Notes: generated by a model from the sequence alone, not told the origin. DNA of 64,000 nt from DATFVA01 sp963721075 (GCA_963721075.1 CAVRHV010000023.1:186001-250000); one strand, 5' to 3'. Positions 1 to 10,971 are shown, counted from the stretch's first letter. Program-made: numbers and translations.

Positions 1-28
1 TTCTAGGGTAAATATAGCTACAACGATA

Positions 29-94
29 TCTGAATACGCTCTGAAAACGTTCTGAATACGCTCTGAATACGCTCTGAATACGATGTGAAAACGC
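29..94. repeat. Six tandem copies of an 11-bp unit
   Basis: Six head-to-tail copies of TCTGAAWACGN start at 29, 40, 51, 62, 73 and 84; the last begins TGTG. The 11-bp period is close to one helical turn, so every copy faces the same side of the DNA. OmpR/PhoB-type response regulators are known to bind 11-bp direct repeats, so a regulator-binding array upstream of the treS cluster is possible. A plain tandem repeat cannot be excluded. Confidence 0.75.
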
Positions 95-260
95 TTAAAT
101 CTCATAATTATTCCTGAACAAGGTATAGAAAAGAAAGAAATCCGTTTTATGAAGCTGAAAACCAGATAAAACCCTTAATGAATCCTGCCAGGTATCCTAT
201 ATAACTTGAATAATCCCGTAATTATTTTATATATAATGAATTACATCACCTTAAAGAAAG

Positions 261-285
261 AGATTCCGAACTAAATTCGGGATGA
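261..285. repeat. Short REP-like palindrome before treS
   Basis: CCGAA (266-270) and TTCGG (276-280) form a small stem followed by GATGACA. The sequence resembles short dispersed palindromes found between genes in Bacteroidota. The ATG at 282 is part of this element, which argues against its use as the treS start. No second copy was noticed in the window. Confidence 0.4.
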
Positions 286-326
286 CAAAGCAGAGACTTT
301 TCCAATTAAAAACGGATTATCATTCT

Positions 327-3300
327 ATGGCATTTATTAAAAATAATGATGACCCTCTCTGGTATAAAGACGGAATAATGTACCAGGTGCATATCAAATC
401 ATTCAAAGACAGCAATAATGACGGGATAGGCGATATTAAAGGATTAACCGAAAAACTCGGATATATCCAGTCACTTGGAATAAATATTCTCTGGGTGCTC
501 CCGTTTTATCCTTCACCGATGAAGGACGATGGGTACGATATTTCGGATTACTTTGATATAAATCCCGACTACGGTACGCTCGATGATTTTAAGGAGTTTC
601 TCGATGAAGCTCATAGGAGGAAAATAAAGGTAGTAACCGAACTTGTTATGAATCATACATCGGATCAGCACGAATGGTTTAAACGTGCGAGAAAGAGCCC
701 TCCCGGAAGTTCCGAAAGAAATTATTATGTATGGAGTGAAACAGGTGAGGAATATGAGGACGCAAGGATCATCTTCAGCGATTTTGAGACTTCAAACTGG
801 ACATGGGATTCAGTTGCCGAAGCCTATTACTGGCACCGGTTTTATTCTCATCAGCCCGATCTTAATTTTGATAATCCTGAGGTTCATAAAGCAATTTTCA
901 GGGCGGTCGACTTCTGGTTTGAAATGGGCGTTGACGGAATGCGGCTTGACGCTGTACCATATTTATATGAAAGAGAGGGAACAAGCTGCGAGAATCTTCC
1001 CGAGACTCATAACTTCCTGAAGAAATTAAACGCTCATCTGCAGGAAAAATTTAAGAATAAAATGTTCCTTGCAGAAGCAAACCAGTGGCCTGAAGATGCC
1101 GTTGCGTATTTCGGAACCGGGGACGAATGTCATATGGCCTTTCATTTTCCTCTTATGCCGAGAATGTATATGGCGGTGCAGATGGAAACAAGATATCCTA
1201 TAATCGACATACTTGAACAGACACCTGCAATTCCTGCGAACTGTCAGTGGGCGATGTTCCTCCGCAACCACGATGAGCTTACGCTCGAAATGGTAACTGA
1301 TGAGGAACGCGACTATATGTACAGATACTATGCAAAGGACAGGCACGCCAGGCTGAACATGGGTATAAGACGCCGACTGGCTCCGCTTGTAGAGAATAAC
1401 AGGCGAAAAATTAAGCTGCTGAATATTCTCCTTTTTTCTTTTCCGGGTACGCCGATTATATATTACGGGGATGAGATAGGGATGGGAGATAATTATTATC
1501 TGGGTGACCGTAATGGCGTCCGCACACCTATGCAGTGGAGTCCCGACCGCAACGCCGGCTTTTCACGTGTGAATCCACAGCAGCTTCTGCTGCCTGTAAT
1601 TATTGATCCCGAATACCACTTTGAAAGCATAAACGTAGAAGTGCAGGAACGAACTCCTTCATCTCTGCTTACATGGATGAAGCGGGCGATAGCAGTGAGA
1701 AAAAAATACCACGCGTTCGGAAGAGGAGAGATTGAATTCCTTTCCCCGTCAAATTCCAAGGTGCTTGCTTTTCTCAGATCATATGAAGATGAAACAATAC
1801 TGGTTGTAGCGAATCTGTCGAGGTTCAGCCAGGTGGTAGAGCTTAACCTTGCAGAATACAGCGGAAGCACTCCGGTTGAACTGTTCAGCAGAAATAAGTT
1901 CCCGTCGATTAAAGATAATTACTATATGCTGACGATGAATGCATATGACTTTTACTGGTTTCAGCTGGTTCCGGTTGATGAATCGCGTCAAAGCGTCGAT
2001 CTTTATGAGCCGCCGGAACTCGAACCGTTGAAAGGTGAGTTTTCTTTTTTCGGATACGATGATGAGAGTATATTAAATACCGTTGCCATTCCTGACTTTA
2101 TTAAAAAAAATCAATGGATAGATACGCGTGACAGGGAAATAGACGATATCAATGTTTATGATGAAATACCTCTCTCACCGGGAAAGGAATACCAGTCTCT
2201 TGTACTTCTTGAAGTAACATACGTTGATGAGACATCGCAGGGATTAATTATTCCATGTTCTACAGTTTATCTAAACAAGGAACAGCTTAAGGATCCTGAT
2301 AACCTGAGCTCTGTGATTGCATATCTGGATAAAAAGGGAAAGGTGCTCTGCGAAAGTATCAATGAAATATCTTTCAGAGATTCTCTTATCTCCTCTATAC
2401 TCAGTTCGCAGCGAGTAAAAGGAAAAAGAGGGGATCTTATTATTGAGAAGGAACAGGAATTCAATGAAATTATGAAAGAAAATCTGGATCCCAGGATCTC
2501 AGATACAGATGATTCAAACCAGAAATATATTGATTTAGTCTACAGCGGGGCAATTAAAATTCGTCTCTACAGGAAACTGGAAGAAGCCGGCCATCCCGGC
2601 ATTGAAATGTTCCGTGCACTTTCACTGCAGTCGTCGTTTTCTCACATTCCCAGATACCTTGGAACTATAAATTATAAGACTTCGGAAGGTAACCAGTTTG
2701 TATTCGGCTTCATTGAAAAGGAGATTCCAAATGAAGGCAACTTCTGGAAGTATATGACTGATGCTTCAATCAACCATTATGAAAATAGAATCCATCTTGA
2801 AAAAAACACTATTAAGGATTTCAGTATTGAAGATATCAGCCTGCTGAGCGAAAACCTGAAAGATTTTGATTTCACAACAAGCTGCGATGAACTGGATTCC
2901 ATGAACCTGGACCTGATGGGATTGCTGGGTAAGAGAACCGGAGAGCTTCATTCAACGCTTTCTGCGCTTCCTACCGAAGGTTTTGAACCGGAGAACTTTA
3001 ATTCATTTTACCAGAGATCTATCTATCAGTCGAACCGTTCTCTTACAAGAAATACTTTCCGCCTGATGAAAAGTTATACGGGAAAAGAGATGGAAAGCAT
3101 GAAGGAGATCATCGACAGGGAAGAGTTGATAATCAATTACCTTCAGCCCCTTCTTGAGCAGAGATTTAATGCAAAGAAGATCCGCATTCACGGAGATCTC
3201 AATCTGAAAAGAATTTTGCTTACAGGCAGGGACTTTCTTTTCATAAACTTTGAGGGTCAGCCAGCAATTGCATCAAGCGCAAAGCGGTTAAAGAGATCTC

Positions 3301-3641
3301 CGTTCAGGGATATTGCAGGCATAATTGGTTCGATCTATTTTGCTGCGCATACTTCTCTTCAGAAATTCGGCAGTCTTTTATCGGAGGATGTCTCAGCATA
3401 CAACACCTTTGCAAATCGCTGGTGGTTCTGTATGAGCAACAGGTTCCTGAGAGGTTATCTTGATGCAGCGGCCGAGAGTGATTTCTTTCCATCCGATGAG
3501 AAACAGGTGAATTTTCTTGTAAACGTCTATATGCTGGAAAAAATGCTGACGGAAATCGATAAAGGAATTACACGTAACGCAAGCTGGCTTAAAATTCCTG
3601 TTGAAGGTTTAAGGATAGTTACGAACCTCCTGGCAAAATAA
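327..3641 (+). CDS. treS: Trehalose synthase (maltose alpha-D-glucosyltransferase) fused to a maltokinase-like domain
   Basis: The N-terminal part (about residues 10-560) is a GH13 TreS that interconverts maltose and trehalose. It opens with DPLWYKDGIMYQVHIKSF and keeps the nucleophile Asp in GMRLDAV (near residue 208), the acid Glu in AEANQW (near 250) and NHDE (near 316). The C-terminal part resembles the maltokinase (Mak/Pep2) often fused to TreS, and the overall length of about 1,100 aa is normal for the fusion. The kinase motifs are altered: HGDLNLKR replaces the usual HGDYHLGQ type and INFEGQP replaces IDFEGEP, so the metal-binding Gln and Asp are missing. Phosphorylation of maltose is therefore doubtful. 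I prefer ATG 327 because the in-frame ATG at 282 lies inside a palindromic repeat; starting there would add 15 residues. First gene of the glucan/trehalose cluster. Confidence 0.93.
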   Translation: MAFIKNNDDPLWYKDGIMYQVHIKSFKDSNNDGIGDIKGLTEKLGYIQSLGINILWVLPFYPSPMKDDGYDISDYFDINPDYGTLDDFKEFLDEAHRRKIKVVTELVMNHTSDQHEWFKRARKSPPGSSERNYYVWSETGEEYEDARIIFSDFETSNWTWDSVAEAYYWHRFYSHQPDLNFDNPEVHKAIFRAVDFWFEMGVDGMRLDAVPYLYEREGTSCENLPETHNFLKKLNAHLQEKFKNKMFLAEANQWPEDAVAYFGTGDECHMAFHFPLMPRMYMAVQMETRYPIIDILEQTPAIPANCQWAMFLRNHDELTLEMVTDEERDYMYRYYAKDRHARLNMGIRRRLAPLVENNRRKIKLLNILLFSFPGTPIIYYGDEIGMGDNYYLGDRNGVRTPMQWSPDRNAGFSRVNPQQLLLPVIIDPEYHFESINVEVQERTPSSLLTWMKRAIAVRKKYHAFGRGEIEFLSPSNSKVLAFLRSYEDETILVVANLSRFSQVVELNLAEYSGSTPVELFSRNKFPSIKDNYYMLTMNAYDFYWFQLVPVDESRQSVDLYEPPELEPLKGEFSFFGYDDESILNTVAIPDFIKKNQWIDTRDREIDDINVYDEIPLSPGKEYQSLVLLEVTYVDETSQGLIIPCSTVYLNKEQLKDPDNLSSVIAYLDKKGKVLCESINEISFRDSLISSILSSQRVKGKRGDLIIEKEQEFNEIMKENLDPRISDTDDSNQKYIDLVYSGAIKIRLYRKLEEAGHPGIEMFRALSLQSSFSHIPRYLGTINYKTSEGNQFVFGFIEKEIPNEGNFWKYMTDASINHYENRIHLEKNTIKDFSIEDISLLSENLKDFDFTTSCDELDSMNLDLMGLLGKRTGELHSTLSALPTEGFEPENFNSFYQRSIYQSNRSLTRNTFRLMKSYTGKEMESMKEIIDREELIINYLQPLLEQRFNAKKIRIHGDLNLKRILLTGRDFLFINFEGQPAIASSAKRLKRSPFRDIAGIIGSIYFAAHTSLQKFGSLLSEDVSAYNTFANRWWFCMSNRFLRGYLDAAAESDFFPSDEKQVNFLVNVYMLEKMLTEIDKGITRNASWLKIPVEGLRIVTNLLAK

Positions 3642-3772
3642 TCTGCTTTGTGTTTTTGAATACAACAGTTTTATAAATAATGATAAAACTTATGAATGTG
3701 ACTAATAGTATAAAGTAACAATCCCATTACTAATATAATAAGAGGATATTTATTCATAACACCGAAAGATTA

Positions 3773-5599
3773 ATGAAAAAAATAGGTGCGGTTTATACTG
3801 CGGATGAATGTGAATTTATAGTCTGGTCCCCGTTTTCCCAGGCAATTGATTTATACTTAAGTGATGAGGATAAAAAGATACGAATGAAAAGGGATAGTGA
3901 AGATTACTGGAAGGTTTCAGTAGAAGATATTCAGCCGGGAAGAAATTATTTTTTCCTGTTAAATGGTAATAAACGGGGTGATCCGGCTTCCGGCTTCCAA
4001 CCTGACGGGATAAACGGTCCTTCGCAGATAGTGGATCATTCCTCCTTCGAATGGCAGGATGAAGATTTTACTCCCGTTCACCTGAAAGATTATATAATCT
4101 ATGAGTTTCACACGGGGACATTCACCCCTGAAGGTACGTTTGAAGCAGCCGCCGGAAAACTAGATTATCTTAAAGACCTTGGGATTACTGCAATTGAAAT
4201 AATGCCCGTTGCTCAATTTCCCGGAGTGCGCAACTGGGGATATGACGGAGTTTTTCCCTTTGCACCGCAGAACAGCTACGGCGGTCCTGACGGATTAAAA
4301 ATGCTCGTCAATGAAGCACATAAAAAAGGATTTTCGGTAATCCTTGATGTAGTTTATAATCACCTGGGTCCCGAAGGAAATTATCTTCACGAGTTTGGTC
4401 CTTATTTCACTGATAAATATAAATCTCTATGGGGCAACTCGGTAAACTTCGATCAGGCATACTCCGATCATGTAAGAAATTATTTTATTTACAATGCCAT
4501 CTACTGGTTGTCTAATTACCACATAGACGCACTGAGGCTGGATGCGGTGCATGCGATAAATGATTTCAGTGCATATCCGTTTCTTGCCGAACTGACATCT
4601 GAAGTTGAGAAATATTCGGAGACAAGCGGCAAGAAACATTACCTGATTGCCGAGAGCGATTTAAATGATGAAAAAGTAATAAGACCCCGTAATAATTATG
4701 GTTACGGATGCGATGCCCAGTGGAGCGACGACTTCCATCATTCAGTGCACACATTGCTTACGCAGGAATCGGACGGGTACTATAGCGACTTTGGAAATAC
4801 CGGAGACCTCGCAAAAGCAATAAAAAACAATTTTGTTTATGACGGAAAATATTCGGCTTACAGGAAGAGGAAACATGGCAATTCACCCTCAGAATTTTCA
4901 TTTGATAAGTTCGTTCATTTCATTCAGAACCACGACCAGGTGGGCAACCGTGCAGTGGGAGAAAGACTATCGGAATTAATTCCTTTTGAGGGTCTGAAAC
5001 TCGCTGCTGCCTTGTTAATATTTTCTCCCTCGCTTCCTATGCTTTTTATGGGGGAGGAATATGCGGAAAATAATCCCTTTCTCTATTTCGTCAGCTTCCT
5101 GGATGAAAATCTGAACCAGGCTGTTAAAAAAGGAAGAAGCGAAGAGTTTGATGCATTCAAATGGGAGGGAGACATTCCGGATCCGCACGCAGAATCCACT
5201 TTTACAAGATCAAAACTCGATTGGACAAAAACTAAAACCAACAACCATAAAGCGCTTCTGGATTTCTATAAGGATATTATTAAAAAAAGGAAAACCATTC
5301 CTGCTCTGACTAACTACGACAGGAGAGATACGAGTACAGAATCATTTGATGACCTGAAAGTAGTTACATTGGAACGACGGAATAACAGCAGCAGGCTGTT
5401 TGCACTAATGAGTTTTAATGAAAAGGAAATAACTGCCGGGTTTAATTTTTCATCCGGCGTGTGGAAAAAGATACTCGATTCATCTGAAAAGAAATGGAAC
5501 GGACCCGGAAGTCTGACTCCCGATATGGCGGATGACACTGTAGACGAAATTACCATACCTCCCTATAATTTTTCCCTTTATGAATCGGAGCTGGGCTGA
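3773..5599 (+). CDS. treZ: Malto-oligosyltrehalose trehalohydrolase
   Basis: 608 aa, the usual length for TreZ, a GH13 enzyme that cuts trehalose from maltooligosyltrehalose made by TreY. An N-terminal beta-sandwich (about 1-95, beginning GAVYTADECEFIVWSPFS) precedes the barrel. Catalytic motifs are present: DALRLDAVHAI (nucleophile), IAESDLND (acid) and FIQNHDQVGNRA. The TGA stop shares its last base with the ATG of the next gene, so translation is probably coupled. With TreY it forms the TreYZ route from alpha-glucan to trehalose, in parallel with TreS. Confidence 0.95.
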   Translation: MKKIGAVYTADECEFIVWSPFSQAIDLYLSDEDKKIRMKRDSEDYWKVSVEDIQPGRNYFFLLNGNKRGDPASGFQPDGINGPSQIVDHSSFEWQDEDFTPVHLKDYIIYEFHTGTFTPEGTFEAAAGKLDYLKDLGITAIEIMPVAQFPGVRNWGYDGVFPFAPQNSYGGPDGLKMLVNEAHKKGFSVILDVVYNHLGPEGNYLHEFGPYFTDKYKSLWGNSVNFDQAYSDHVRNYFIYNAIYWLSNYHIDALRLDAVHAINDFSAYPFLAELTSEVEKYSETSGKKHYLIAESDLNDEKVIRPRNNYGYGCDAQWSDDFHHSVHTLLTQESDGYYSDFGNTGDLAKAIKNNFVYDGKYSAYRKRKHGNSPSEFSFDKFVHFIQNHDQVGNRAVGERLSELIPFEGLKLAAALLIFSPSLPMLFMGEEYAENNPFLYFVSFLDENLNQAVKKGRSEEFDAFKWEGDIPDPHAESTFTRSKLDWTKTKTNNHKALLDFYKDIIKKRKTIPALTNYDRRDTSTESFDDLKVVTLERRNNSSRLFALMSFNEKEITAGFNFSSGVWKKILDSSEKKWNGPGSLTPDMADDTVDEITIPPYNFSLYESELG

Positions 5600-8064
5600 T
5601 GAACAAATTTATCTGTATACACGGTCATTTTTATCAGCCGCCTCGCGAAAATCCCTGGCTTGAGGAGATTGAGGTTCAGGATTCAGCATACCCGTACAGG
5701 GACTGGAATGAAAGGATCAATGCCGAATGCTATAATCCCAATACGGCTTCAAGGATACTTGGCAGCAACAGAAATATAATAGACATTATAAATAATTACT
5801 CAAAAATCAGTTTTAACTTCGGACCTACCCTGCTTTCGTGGATGGAAGAACATGCACCTGATGTATATCATAAGATTCTCGAAGCTGACGTACTCAGCAG
5901 AAAACAGTATTCCGGACATGGTTCGGCAATTGCTCAGGTATATAATCACATCATAATGCCTCTGGCAAACGAAAGGGACAGAAGAACGCAGGTGATATGG
6001 GGAATTGAAGATTTTAAGTCGAGATATGGACGCGACCCCGAAGGTATGTGGCTTTCGGAGACAGCTGTTGATACCCTTACTCTGGAGATTCTGGCTGAAT
6101 ATGGAATTAAATTTACAATACTTGCACCACGCCAGGCCAAAGCAGTTAAACCTCTAAATGAAGAAGAATGGACCGACGTTTCGCAGGGCACAATCGATCC
6201 GAAAAGACGCTATCTCTGCAGTCTCCCATCAGGGAATTCCATCACCCTGTTTTTTTATGATGGATCTATTTCTCAGGAGATAGCATTCGGCGATCTGTTA
6301 AATGACGGTTCAAATCTTCTGGAAAGGATGGACAGAACATTCAGAGATGATGGTGAAATACAGATGTCGCATATAGCCACTGACGGCGAAACATACGGAC
6401 ATCACCAAAAACACGGGGATATGGCACTGGCTTATTTTCTTCACCTTGTAGAGGAGCGGGAGGACCTGGAACTAACCATCTACGGCGAATTCCTTGAGAA
6501 AAATCCTCCCGAATGGGAAGTGCAGATAATTGATGAGACTTCCTGGAGCTGTGTACATGGTGTTGAGAGGTGGAAATCTGACTGCGGCTGCAATACAGGC
6601 ATGCATCCGGGATGGAATCAGCAGTGGCGGAAACCCTTGAGAGAGACCCTTGACTGGCTCCGTGATAAAATGATTGAAATTTATGAGAGAGAGGGGAAAC
6701 GTTTTACAAAGGATGTGTGGAAACTGAGAGATGCCTATATAAAAATTATCTTAAAAAGAAATCCGGCGAATATTAAAAAAGTATTTGCCGAAAACGGAAT
6801 AAAGGAACTAAGCAAAGAAGATACAACCATACTGCTCAAGCTGCTTGAAATGCAGCGTCACGCCTTACTGATGTACACAAGCTGCGGCTGGTTCTTTGAC
6901 GAGATATCGGGTATAGAGACCGTACAGGTTATTCAGTATGCGGCAAGGGCAATGCAGATTGTTAATGAGCTGACCGGCGAGAATCCTGAGGAAGAGTTTA
7001 TCAAAAGACTGAAGAATGCACCCAGCAATATTGAAGGTATTGAAGATGGAGGGGAAGTCTATCACAAACACGTAAAACCAGCTGTGATTGATTTATTAAG
7101 AGTTACAGCTCATTATGCAATTTCTTCTCTATTTGAGGATTACAGTGAACAGTCTGATATCTTCTGCTATGAAGTTTTGAAAAATGATTATGAACTGATA
7201 ACGGCCGGGAGGAACAGACTGGCACTCGGTCACCCGACAATGCGTTCGAAAATTACGCTTGAAGAACAGCAGATCAGTTTTGCTGTGCTTTATCTCGGTG
7301 ATCATCATTTTTACGGAGGGGTAAGAGAATGGCAGAGCAAAAATGAGTTTAATAATATGTGCCAGGAAATCAAGAGTGCATTCGACAGACTCGATATCGC
7401 GGAAATGATCCTCTTAATGGATAAACATTTCGGTACACACAGCTATAATTTGTGGTACCTGTTCAAGGATAAGAGCAGGGAAGTATTTGATAAGATAATG
7501 CATCAGACTCTCGATTCAATTGAAATTTCTTTCCGGAATGTATACAAGAACCATTACGCCACTATGCAGGCTATGAAACGCACCGGAACACCTCTGCCAA
7601 AGGCGTTATCTACTGCAGTTGAATATGTGATCAACGCGGACCTGCAGCAGGTTTTTAAGGTTCCCGGAAGCATCGACCAGGATAAGCTTCAGAACCTGCT
7701 TCACGAGGTACGATACTGGTCAGTTGAGCTCGATAAATCGACTTTAGGATTTGTCGGAAGCAGACGGCTGAATTCCCTGATGGAGAAATTACAAGAGAAT
7801 CCCGAAGATCCTGAAATAATTGAAGAACTTATTGATTCCCTTAAGGTTCTCCAGGAGCTTGATATTGACCTCGATCTTTGGAAAGCACAGAATATTTTGT
7901 TTTCACTCATTATGGAAAATTATAAAAAGTACATGGATAAAGCCCGGGAAGGTGATGAAAAAAAGAAAAACTGGATTAACCAAATCAACGAATTACAGAA
8001 AAAACTGGAGGTGAACATTCGCGTTGACAAATTTACCAACGGCAACCTACAGGCTGCAGTTTAA
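5599..8064 (+). CDS. Glycoside hydrolase family 57 protein with DUF3536-type C-terminus
   Basis: 821 aa, cytoplasmic (no signal peptide). The N-terminal GH57 domain starts ICIHGHFYQPPRENPW, has GMWLSETAVDT around the expected nucleophile Glu, and HIATDGETYGHH around the acid Asp. The long helical C-terminal half fits DUF3536. GH57 members act on alpha-glucans (amylase, branching or glucanotransferase activity); the exact reaction of the DUF3536 subgroup is not known to me. Its place between treZ and treY, overlapping both (1 and 41 bases), suggests it shapes or trims the glucan fed to TreY. The last 41 bases are read in two frames. Confidence 0.85.
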   Translation: MNKFICIHGHFYQPPRENPWLEEIEVQDSAYPYRDWNERINAECYNPNTASRILGSNRNIIDIINNYSKISFNFGPTLLSWMEEHAPDVYHKILEADVLSRKQYSGHGSAIAQVYNHIIMPLANERDRRTQVIWGIEDFKSRYGRDPEGMWLSETAVDTLTLEILAEYGIKFTILAPRQAKAVKPLNEEEWTDVSQGTIDPKRRYLCSLPSGNSITLFFYDGSISQEIAFGDLLNDGSNLLERMDRTFRDDGEIQMSHIATDGETYGHHQKHGDMALAYFLHLVEEREDLELTIYGEFLEKNPPEWEVQIIDETSWSCVHGVERWKSDCGCNTGMHPGWNQQWRKPLRETLDWLRDKMIEIYEREGKRFTKDVWKLRDAYIKIILKRNPANIKKVFAENGIKELSKEDTTILLKLLEMQRHALLMYTSCGWFFDEISGIETVQVIQYAARAMQIVNELTGENPEEEFIKRLKNAPSNIEGIEDGGEVYHKHVKPAVIDLLRVTAHYAISSLFEDYSEQSDIFCYEVLKNDYELITAGRNRLALGHPTMRSKITLEEQQISFAVLYLGDHHFYGGVREWQSKNEFNNMCQEIKSAFDRLDIAEMILLMDKHFGTHSYNLWYLFKDKSREVFDKIMHQTLDSIEISFRNVYKNHYATMQAMKRTGTPLPKALSTAVEYVINADLQQVFKVPGSIDQDKLQNLLHEVRYWSVELDKSTLGFVGSRRLNSLMEKLQENPEDPEIIEELIDSLKVLQELDIDLDLWKAQNILFSLIMENYKKYMDKAREGDEKKKNWINQINELQKKLEVNIRVDKFTNGNLQAAV

Positions 8065-10824
8065 TAAAGACTTTAACTTTGAATCAGCCCGAAAGTTACT
8101 GCCGTATCTGCAGACTCTTGGAATTACACATATATACGCTTCTCCCATATTTAAGGCATCAAAAGGAAGCCGGCATGGATATGATGTTGTTGATCCCACT
8201 CAGCTGAATCCCGAACTCGGCACGCCGGATGATTACGATTCATTGGTTGAGGAGGCTCACGAGAAAGGTATTTCCTGGCTGCAGGATATCGTTCCAAATC
8301 ACATGGCATTTGATTATGAGAACCGGATGCTGGTGGATCTGCTGGAGAACGGCCCTGATTCCAGGTTTTACAATTTCTTCGATGTAGAGTGGAGCTATGT
8401 ACATTTCGGTGACAAACCGCGAATGCTTGCTCCTTTCCTTGGAAAATACTACCAGGAAGCTCTTGAAGGAAAAGAGATCTCATTAAAATATGATGAAGAC
8501 GGGTTCAGTATAAATTATTACGATAACAGATTCCCTGTAAGGGTAAGTTCATATTCAGATATACTTTCCCTGAGATTTGAGAAACTGCAGAATAAGGTCG
8601 GAAGAAATTATCCGGCTATAATCAGGCTGCTGGCACTTCTTCATAGCATAAAATTCCTGCCTACTATCGAAAATATTGATGAAAGGTATAACCAGATTAA
8701 GTTTATAAAGGACTTGCTTTGGGAACTTTATTCTGAAGATGATCAGGTTAAAATGTACATAAACGAAACGCTTAAAATTTATAACGGGAGAAAGGAAGTT
8801 CCGGAAAGTTTCGATCTGCTTGATAAACTGCTTTCGGAACAATATTTCAGGCTTGCCTTCTGGAAGGTTGCTAACGAAGAAATTAACTACAGGAGATTCT
8901 TCAATATCAGCAGTCTCATCTCTCTGAAGATTGAGAATGAAGAAGTCTTTAATCGTACCCATTCGCTGATCTTTAAGCTGGTGAAGGAAAACAAAATTGA
9001 CGGACTTCGTATTGATCATATAGACGGACTGTATGATCCTGAAGAATATCTTCACAGGGTAAGGGAAAGAATAGACGGAAAATATCTTGTCGTTGAAAAA
9101 ATTCTTGAACAGGATGAGCAGCTGCCGGAATACTGGCCTGTAGAGGGCACAACGGGTTATGATTTCCTGAATTTTGTTAATGGAATCTTTATTAATGTTA
9201 AAAATGAAAACAAACTGAACCGCATTTATACACAGTTTACGCGAAGGGCTTCCTCTTTTGATGACATGGTGGTCGATAAAAAAAGGTTGATCATAAATGC
9301 AAGAATGGCCGGCGAGCTGGAGAGACTAAGTCTGCTCGTTGAAGATATTGCCAAACACGACAGGTACGGGGCGGATATAACCTTGAATGGAATAAAAACT
9401 GCCCTGGAGGAAATACTTGTTCATTTTCCGATATACAGGACTTATGTAAACGGTAAAAAGATATCAAAGTCAGAAAAAGATTATATAGATCACACTATCG
9501 GTGAACTTAAATACAATAATCCGAGGCTGGAATATGAAATAAGCTATATCGGAAACCTGCTGACGATGCAGCGTCAAAACCTGTCCGAAGAACTTATATG
9601 AGAAATCGATTAACTTCATAATGAAATTCCAGCAGCTTACAGGTCCCCTTATGGCGAAGGGCTATGAGGATACCGCGCTTTATGTATATAACCGTTTTAT
9701 CTCGCTTAATGAAGTCGGCGGCGATCCCTCTGAATTGGGTCTGCCCTTAAATGAATTCCACAAAAAAATAAGGCAAAGAGGGCTAAAATGGAGATACAGC
9801 TTAAATACTACCTCAACACATGATACTAAGCGGGGTGAAGATGTAAGGGCAAGGATAAATGTTTTATCTGAAATTCCCGATGAATGGAATCTGCGTGTTA
9901 AAAAATGGTATAATATGAACCTTAAATACAAGAAAGAGTATAACGGAAGGTTCTTTCCTGATAAGAATGATGAATATTTTCTTTATCAGACGATTGTGGG
10001 AACTCTTCCTTTTGACTGAACGACCGGATGAAGTTTATAAAAAAAGGATTAAAGATTACGCTATAAAAGTCGTAAGGGAGGCGAAAGTTCATACTGCCTG
10101 GGTAAAACCCGATGAAATATATGAAAACGCGTTTCTTAATTTCATCGATAATATTCTTTCTGAATCCGATTCAAATCTTTTCCTTGATGATATTATAGAT
10201 TTTCACAGGATTACTTCTTTTTACGGTATTTTCAATTCATTGTCGCAGACTATTATCAAAATGACAGCTCCCGGTATCCCGGATTTCTACCAGGGCTCAG
10301 AACTATGGGATTTCAATCTTGTGGATCCCGATAACCGCAGACCCGTTGATTATTCCGTCAGGGAAGAACTCTTAAAACAAATAAATGAAAAGGAGTCGGA
10401 GGGAATAGAAAACCTGTTTGAATATCTGTTTACGGGAATGCATTCAGGAGCGGTAAAATTGTTTATTATCAACAAGATACTGAAAGCAAAAAAGAAAAAT
10501 CGGGAGCTTTTTGAAGCAGGGAAATATTCTCGTCTAAGATCAGCCGGTATTCATAAAAACAGTATTATTGCATTTTCCCGGCGTTTTGAAGATGAAGTTC
10601 TAATAATTGTTGTGCCCAGGTTCTTAACTGGTATTATTAAACCCGGAAATCTGCCTCTGGGTAAAGAGATGTGGGAAGATACGAGTATTAAAATTCCGTT
10701 TGAAATAAGGAATGTGAGAAATCTGTTAACGGGAGAACATATTCCAGGAAATAGTGAACCTGAAATTGGCTGCCTTATGGATAAGTTTCCTGCCGCGGTT
10801 CTAAGCTGTGAAGTAAAAGGGTAA
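8024..10824 (+). CDS. treY: Malto-oligosyltrehalose synthase, reading frame broken twice
   Basis: TreY is a GH13 enzyme that turns the reducing end of maltodextrins into a trehalosyl unit for TreZ. The start is TTG 8024 with GGAGGTGA at 8007-8014, followed by the typical PTATYRLQF opening. Motifs include QDIVPNHMAF, DGLRIDHIDGL and VVEKIL. The frame shifts by one extra base near 9596 (first segment ends with TGA 9599-9601) and again near 10010 (second segment ends with TGA 10017-10019); the third runs to 10824. Removing two bases gives about 932 aa, normal for TreY, with homology continuous across both joins (EEL/EKSINF and GTLPF/ERPDEV). Either sequencing errors or a recent pseudogene; both breaks lie right at TGA codons. 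Confidence 0.9.
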
Positions 10825-10971
10825 AAATTTTGGGTAAAAACAATTAACAATAACATAATAGCAATTTAACAATTAGTTAACACCTCTTATTTATCCCCAT
10901 TGTAATTTTAGACACGGATAAAGTACAATTTTATCTTTATAATAATTACGAGTTAAAATAATAACGAGTGG

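Noticed and set aside
29..94. CRISPR-like array
   Set aside because: Repeats are 11 bp and directly tandem with no spacers.
282..326. treS start at ATG 282
   Set aside because: This ATG belongs to a palindromic intergenic repeat, and the family-like N-terminus begins after ATG 327.
8555..9055. Leftward 166-codon frame
   Set aside because: Lies entirely antisense to treY, shows no domain, and treY is clearly the coding strand.
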